NCBI RefSeq assembly: GCF_002288925.2
Contig: NW_022098001.1
Coordinates: 12,148,557-12,212,556, forward strand
Direction: 5' to 3'
Origin: Delphinapterus leucas
Taxonomy: Eukaryota > Chordata > Mammalia > Artiodactyla > Monodontidae
Length of the DNA stretch: 64,000 bases
Part shown: piece by piece, positions 58,862 to 64,000 of the stretch
How positions within the stretch are numbered: position 1 is the stretch's first letter
Layout: every line of letters begins with the position of its first letter
Notes under the pieces: model-generated
Told to the model about the DNA's origin: nothing
What the model saw: only the letters and a program-made list of their open reading frames with translations
The model's database searches: none
Position numbers and translations under genes: made by a program

Positions 58862-58919
58862 GTGGAAAAGAATAGGCCACATTTAGAAATAAGAAAATTA
58901 TGAAAGGGAAAATCTGAAC

Positions 58920-60911
58920 AGACCAATTACTTAAAGAAATTGAATCAGTAATCAAAAAACTCCCAACAAACTAAAGTTCAGGATCAGACACCTTCACAGG
59001 ACAATTCTACCAAACATTTAAGAATGAGTTAATACCTATGCTTTTCAAATTACCCCAAAAAATTGAAGAGGAAGGAATGCTCTGAACTCATTCTAGTAGG
59101 CCAGCATCACCTTGATTCCAAAACCAGATAAACACACTCAAAAGAAAAAAGGAAACTTATAGACCAATATCACGGATAAACACGGATGCAAAAATCCTCA
59201 ACAAAATATCAGCAACCTGAACTCAACAATACATTAAAAGGATCATACACCATGATCAAGTGGGGTCTATCCCAGAGACGCAAGGATGATTGAATATCCT
59301 CAAATCAATCAATGTGATATACTACATTAACAAAATGAAGGGAAAAATCATATGTTCATCCCAATAAATGCAGAAAAAGTTTTGACAAAATTTGACATCC
59401 ATTTATAATAAAAACTCTTAACAAAGTGGGTAGAGAGGGAACATACCTCAACATAATAAAAGCTGTATATGACAAAGCTACAGCCAATTTCATAGTCAAT
59501 GGTGTAAAGCTGAAAACAATTCCTCTAAGATCAGAAATAAGATAAGGATGCCCACTCTTGCTACTTTTATTCAACATGGTATTGGATATCCTAGCCATAG
59601 CAATCAGACCATAAAAGAAATAAAAGGAATCCAAACTGAAAAGAAAGAAATAAAACTGTCACTGTTTGCAGATGACATAATACTATATATAAAACACCCT
59701 AAAGACTTCAATAAAAAACTATTAGAACTTATAAATGAATTCAGTAAAGTTGCAGGATACAAAATTAATATACAGAAATTTGTTGTGTTTATATACTTTA
59801 ACAACAAACTATCAGAAAGAGAAATTAAGAAAATAATCCCCTTTACAACTGCATCAAAGAGAATAAAATACCTAGGAATAAATCTAACCAAGGAGGTGAA
59901 AGACCTGTACTCTGAAAACTATAAGAATTGATGACAGAAACTGAAGATAACACAAGCAAATGGAAAGATATACCATGATTAGGGACTGGAAGAATTAATC
60001 TAAAACAAAGGAGACGAGAATATATAATGGGGAAAAGATAGCCTCTTTAATAAATGGTGTTTGGAAGACTGGACAGCTACATACCAAAAAATGAAACTGA
60101 ACCACTTTCTCACACCATATACAAAAATAAACTCAAAATGGATTAAAGACTTAAATATAAGACTGAAAATCATAAAACCCCTAGAAGAGAACATAGGCAG
60201 TATATTCTTTGACATTGGTCTTAGCAATATTTTTTGGATATGCCTCCTCTGGCAAGGGAAACAAAAGCAAAAATAAACAAATGGGACTACATCAATCTAA
60301 AAAGTTTTCGCACAGTGAAGGAAACTTTCAACAAAACAAAAAGGAAGCCTACTGAATGGGAGAAGATAGTTGCCAATGATATATCCAGTAAGGGATTAAT
60401 ATCCAAAATATATAAAGAACTCATAGAATTCAAGATCAAAAAAACAAACAACCAATTAAAAACACGGGCAGAGGATCTGAACAGACATTTTTCCAAAGAA
60501 GAAATACAGATGGCCAGTAGGCACATGAAAAGACGCTCAGCATCACTAATCGTCAGGAAAATCAAAACCACAGTGCGATACCACCTCACACCTGTCAGAA
60601 TCATCAAAAAGCCACCAAATCACAAGTGTTGGCAAGGATGTGGAAAAATGGGAAACCTCATGCTCTGTTGGTAGAATTGTAAATCGGTGCTGCCACTATG
60701 GAAAACAGTATGGTGGTTCCTCAAAAAATTAGAACTACCATATAATCTAGCAATTTCACTTCTGGGTATTTACCTGAAGAAAACAAAAAAAAAAAACTAA
60801 CTCAAAAAAATATATGCACCCCTATGTTCACTGCAGCATTGCTTACAATAACCAAGATATGGAAGCGACCTAAGTGTCCATCAATAGGTGAATGAAGAAA
60901 GAAGATGTGAG

Positions 60912-60956
<45 letters not shown>

Positions 60957-61095
60957 AATACTACTCAGCCATAAAAAAGAATGAAATCTTGCCATTTATG
61001 ACAACATGAATGGACTTCAAGGGCATTATGCTAAGTGAAATGAGTCAGACAGAAAAAGACAAATACCATATGATCTTACTTTATATTTGAAATCT
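58920..61095 (+). pseudogene. L1-C ORF2 remnant (reverse transcriptase and C-terminus, endonuclease missing)
   Basis: About 60 bp after ORF1 the sequence enters ORF2 at the 'cagaccaattacttaaagaa' point, well past the endonuclease, so that domain and the linker are deleted. The reverse transcriptase follows with 'ccagcatcaccttgattcca', 'tatagaccaatatcacggat' and the catalytic box tttgcagatgac (FADD) at 59664-59675 in the best frame 59548-59931 ([12 protein letters not shown]). Around 59998-60003 the sequence jumps from the IGRIN-coding block to the KGD/ENI block, a second deletion. The C-terminal frame 60234-60674 encodes [20 protein letters not shown] and HKCWQGCGKMGNLM. Inactive. Confidence 0.86.
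60914..60953 (+). repeat. (AC)20 microsatellite inside L1-C ORF2
   Basis: Forty bases of uninterrupted AC repeat, located where L1 ORF2 normally has a short 'atatatacacaatgg' segment; 'ctagaatactactcagccat' follows. Confidence 0.96.
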
Positions 61096-61438
61096 GAAAA
61101 ACAAAACAAAAAATGAAAACAGACTCATTAGGTACAGAAAACAAATAGGTGGTTGCCAGAGGGGAAGGGGTGAGGGGATGGGTGAAATTGGTGAAGGGAA
61201 TGGAGAGGTACAAACTTCCAGTTACAGAATAAATATGTCACTGGAACGTAATATACAGCATGAAGAATATGTTCAATAATAATGTAATTACTTTGTATGA
61301 GGACAGATGGTTTCTAGACTGATTGTGGTGATATTTCATAATGTATTTACATGTCGAATCACTATGTTGTATCCCTGAAGCTAACATGATATTGTAAGTC
61401 AACTATATTTCAATTAAATACATACATATATATATATA

Positions 61439-62968
61439 GTGAAACAACCCCACTGCAGAAGGTGGAGGAATAGGTGCTCACCTAAGTAACTCTGGAAATG
61501 AGCAGAGTCCATGATGTAAAATGAGTTGCTCTAAAGCACTGTACTCTAGTTGATAACGTTGTTTTCTACAGGGGTACAAGTTAACAATGCTGAAACAACA
61601 GGACATGTACCCTGGGGCTGAACAATTAATTCAATGGATGGTGGCTGGTGCCACCAATGAGCCAGTTTTCTCATTGTTGGGTGGGAGGTTACAGAAAAGC
61701 AAGTGGACAAGGCTGAAACACAGTAAAGGATTAGAGCTGGAGACATCAGTATGAATCACGTTTAGCGTAATACAGATACAGATGTTTATACACAGAAATA
61801 TTTATGGATATGTATATACACACGGTTTGGTATATAAACACAGATCTCCTTGCCCTGTCAGCTGAGAGGACCTAGAACCAAGGAGACACCCCAATAGCAA
61901 CAAGCAGACCTAGGGCCAGATCTTTGTTTTTAATGCCATTCTCCAATAAAAAGAACTAGGGTTCCTTGGAGAAGTGGCTGATTCTTGAACTGGGGCAAGA
62001 AATATGCAAGATTAGCCTAGAGTATCTTGTAGTGTCAGAAAGCAAGGAGGTGCCTAAAAAACAAGAACAAGAACAACCCGCGCTACAATAACGGGAGTCT
62101 GTCAAAGGGACACAGGAGCCAACTGAAAGAGTTCCCAATGGCCAAAGTTGTAACAATATGAGCAAAAAAATAAATAAAGTAGTTTTGAATTATAACCTAA
62201 AGTATAGAATAAATATCTATGCATCCATTCTAACACAAATAAATGACTGAATAAGTAAATAGATAAAAAAGAAAAATAGTCAAATTTCCTGTGCAGAAGA
62301 ACTACACGTAATTTACATAGATGTTCCACCCTTAAGAAGGTACAGCATAACTCTCCAAATCTTTAAGTGTGGGCTGCACATAGTGACTTCCTCCCAAAGA
62401 ACACAACATGGAAAGGGAAAAAAACAATAACTTTAAAGTGGAGAAAACTGTCAAGCAAGGTCAACATCAACAGTAATAAGTCATGTTGTTAATATGCGCC
62501 CTTGATATGGTGTGATGAGAACGGCACTTTACCTCTGTGGTCTTCCTCCCCAAAACACACCACTCTAGTCTATTCATTCGCAAAATATTAGACAAACTCC
62601 ACTTGAGGGACATTCTATAAAATACCTGGTCAGTACCCTTAAAAACTGTAAAGGACATCAAGAACAAGGAAAATCTGAGAAACAATCACACCAAGAGCAG
62701 TCTAAGAGGTGAGACGTCTAAATGTAGTGTGGATTCCTGGATAAGATCCTGGAACAGAAAAAGGACATCAGGCGATAACTGAAGAAATATGAATGAAGTA
62801 CGGATCACCATCAATATTGGTTCACAAATTATGACAAATGTGCCCTACTAATGTTAAGACGTTAATAATAGGGGAAACTGGGTGTGGGCTATATGGGAAC
62901 TCTGCACTATTTTCACAATAATTCTGTAAATTTAAAACTGTTCTGAAATAACAAGGTTATTTAAAAAA
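61439..62968 (+). repeat. Old L1 3' UTR (L1ME/L1MC-type), about 1.5 kb
   Basis: 'cctaagtaactctggaaatg', 'ctctagttgataacgttgtt', 'ctaatgttaagacgttaata', 'ggtgtgggctatatgggaac', 'tctgtaaatttaaaactgtt' and a trailing A-rich end match the long 3' UTR of old L1s. Non-coding; all frames inside are chance. Exact subfamily not assigned. Confidence 0.8.
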
Positions 62969-63184
62969 AGATAATAGTCACAGATTTCCATAATTTCTGC
63001 TCTACTTCTCCATTTTAAACTCACAAGTTTCTAAAACTCTTGGGAGAAATGAAGGAGCATAAGGGAGATTATTTAAATTCATATCCAAGATCCCTCTGAA
63101 TTCTAAAACTTTCTCAACTGTAGGCAACAACCTACACTATGCTTTCAGCATGCTGCACGCTAGCATGACATGAATTGGTGCTGA

Positions 63185-63640
63185 AGATGCACTATGTATC
63201 AGGATAGTTTGTCAGCAAACAACAGCCGATTTTGGCCAGTTGGGACAGAATAAAGGGATTTATTGGAAAGATATGGGGCAGCTCACAGAATCTTAGGTAA
63301 AGCTACCCGGCTAGGCTTCACAAAGGACAGGTAGCAGGCAGCTGGAAGGCAGGCAGCAGGATCTCCTGTCTTCTCTTCAGAGAACTCCCTTGAGAGAAAT
63401 CAGCTCTAAAGAGTTTTCATTCTAAAGGGAACTCTGCTCAAAGCTCAAATTCTTAGAACAGAGATAGAGAGTCTGGGTGACCTCATTTGAATCACGTGAC
63501 CACTTTCAGGCAGAGTAGAGCAGAATATCTTAATTGAGGTGCTACTTAGCCTGCATGCAAAGTGGGAGAGTAAGTTCTCCCAAGTAACTCAGGTATTTCC
63601 AGAAGAAGAGGAAGCAGATGCTCCATAGGCCAAAATATCA
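63185..63640 (-). repeat. LTR-like ancient repeat, minus strand (uncertain family)
   Basis: 'aaacaacagccgattttggc', 'aagggatttattggaaagat' and 'ggggcagctcacagaatctt' match the reverse of a recurrent mammalian repeat with an AATAAA-like signal near its 3' end ('caataaatccctttattctg' on minus). I recognise the pattern but not the name. The right boundary is approximate. Confidence 0.5.
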
Positions 63641-64000
63641 GCTGTCCAACCACAGCTGTTTCTTCAGGGAACCTAAGATGCAAAGGGAAGGTTGAGGCAA
63701 AGAGCGTATTTAGACCCAAGCATCCTGAAATAGAGGACAGAGGTGGCAAGTTACAAAGCAGAGAGGTGGGGCCCTCGAGAGAGGAATCTTCAAGGTCCAT
63801 CCTCAACACTGGCAGCACAGCGATGGACGACAAAGAGTCAAACAACTGTGAGGTCCTCTGGGAAGGGAGCATTCAATGAGAAATAAGTATGGAAAACTCA
63901 GGTAGGTGACTTACAATTCATCAACGTAGAGAGTAGCCCATTTTGTCTACATGGGTGGGTGGTGTGTTTTCTCTTATTCCTTCTTTCGCAAACCTTATTT
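63641..64000. other. Unassigned stretch to window end
   Basis: Moderately GC-rich. A 108-codon minus-strand frame at 63546-63872 has no recognisable domain. May still belong to the repeat on its left. Confidence 0.3.

Larger units (their letters stand above)
57100..61435 (+). mobile_element. L1-C: older L1 with 5' UTR and two internal deletions in ORF2
   Basis: Opens near GGTAAGGAATCAAGATGGCA (YY1-like CAAGATGGCAG at 57111-57121). Then a 5' UTR to about 58029, ORF1 58030-58861, an ORF2 lacking its endonuclease, a second ORF2 deletion near 60000, and a 3' UTR ending near 61435 in A/T-rich sequence. It is more diverged than L1-A and L1-B and belongs to a different, older subfamily. I could not establish target-site duplications, so both ends are approximate. 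Confidence 0.87.

Noticed and set aside
1..64000. An undescribed multi-gene system (defence, biosynthetic or mobile)
   Set aside because: The window is vertebrate, repeat-dominated DNA with no operon-like gene clusters and no host gene that I can support.

Overview
This is a mammalian genomic window, almost certainly from a cetacean (whale, dolphin or porpoise). The diagnostic sequences are several copies of a tRNA-Glu-derived SINE beginning GGGCTTCCCTGGTGGCGCAG, which I recognise as the CHR-2 family of whales. There are also older CHR-1-type copies, ruminant/whale-type L1 elements and deep mammalian relics (MIR, L2, CR1/L3, MER5, a Tigger MITE). I see no BovB, which argues against a ruminant. 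There are no prokaryotic operons, tRNA or rRNA genes, or CRISPR arrays. I could not support any host protein-coding exon; nearly every sizeable open frame lies in an L1, a SINE or simple-sequence DNA.

Layout: 1-7 kb holds old L1 3' ends, an L2 relic and a twin-primed (5'-inverted) L1 with target-site duplications (3922-5536). 7.3-12 kb holds a Tigger/MER2-like MITE and an internally deleted L1 (L1-A, 7950-12051) with a CpG-rich 5' UTR. 12-20 kb carries three CR1/L3 relics, three CHR SINEs, a SINE remnant beside an N gap, and MIRs. 20-25 kb is mostly unassigned, with an old internally deleted L1 and an L2 relic. 25.05-32.65 kb is one end-to-end L1 (L1-B) with an 18-bp target-site duplication, interrupted by a 100-N gap whose two sides repeat each other. 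32.7-57 kb is gene-poor DNA with scattered MIR, L2, MER5, CR1, LTR-like and CHR-2 insertions and several microsatellites. 57.1-61.4 kb is a third, older, twice-deleted L1 (L1-C). 61.4-64 kb is an old L1 3' end and an LTR-like repeat.

Function: the only coding capacity recognised is L1 ORF1 (RNA-binding chaperone) and ORF2 (endonuclease plus reverse transcriptase), and every copy is broken. L1 machinery explains the other young insertions: the CHR SINEs carry target-site duplications of the L1 type. I found no undescribed molecular system. The observations most worth a second look concern L1 biology (alternative 5' starts at a YY1-like motif, a frameshift shared between two copies, twin priming, microhomology deletion) and assembly artefacts at both gaps. 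Family names were assigned from memory of consensus sequences, not from a database search.
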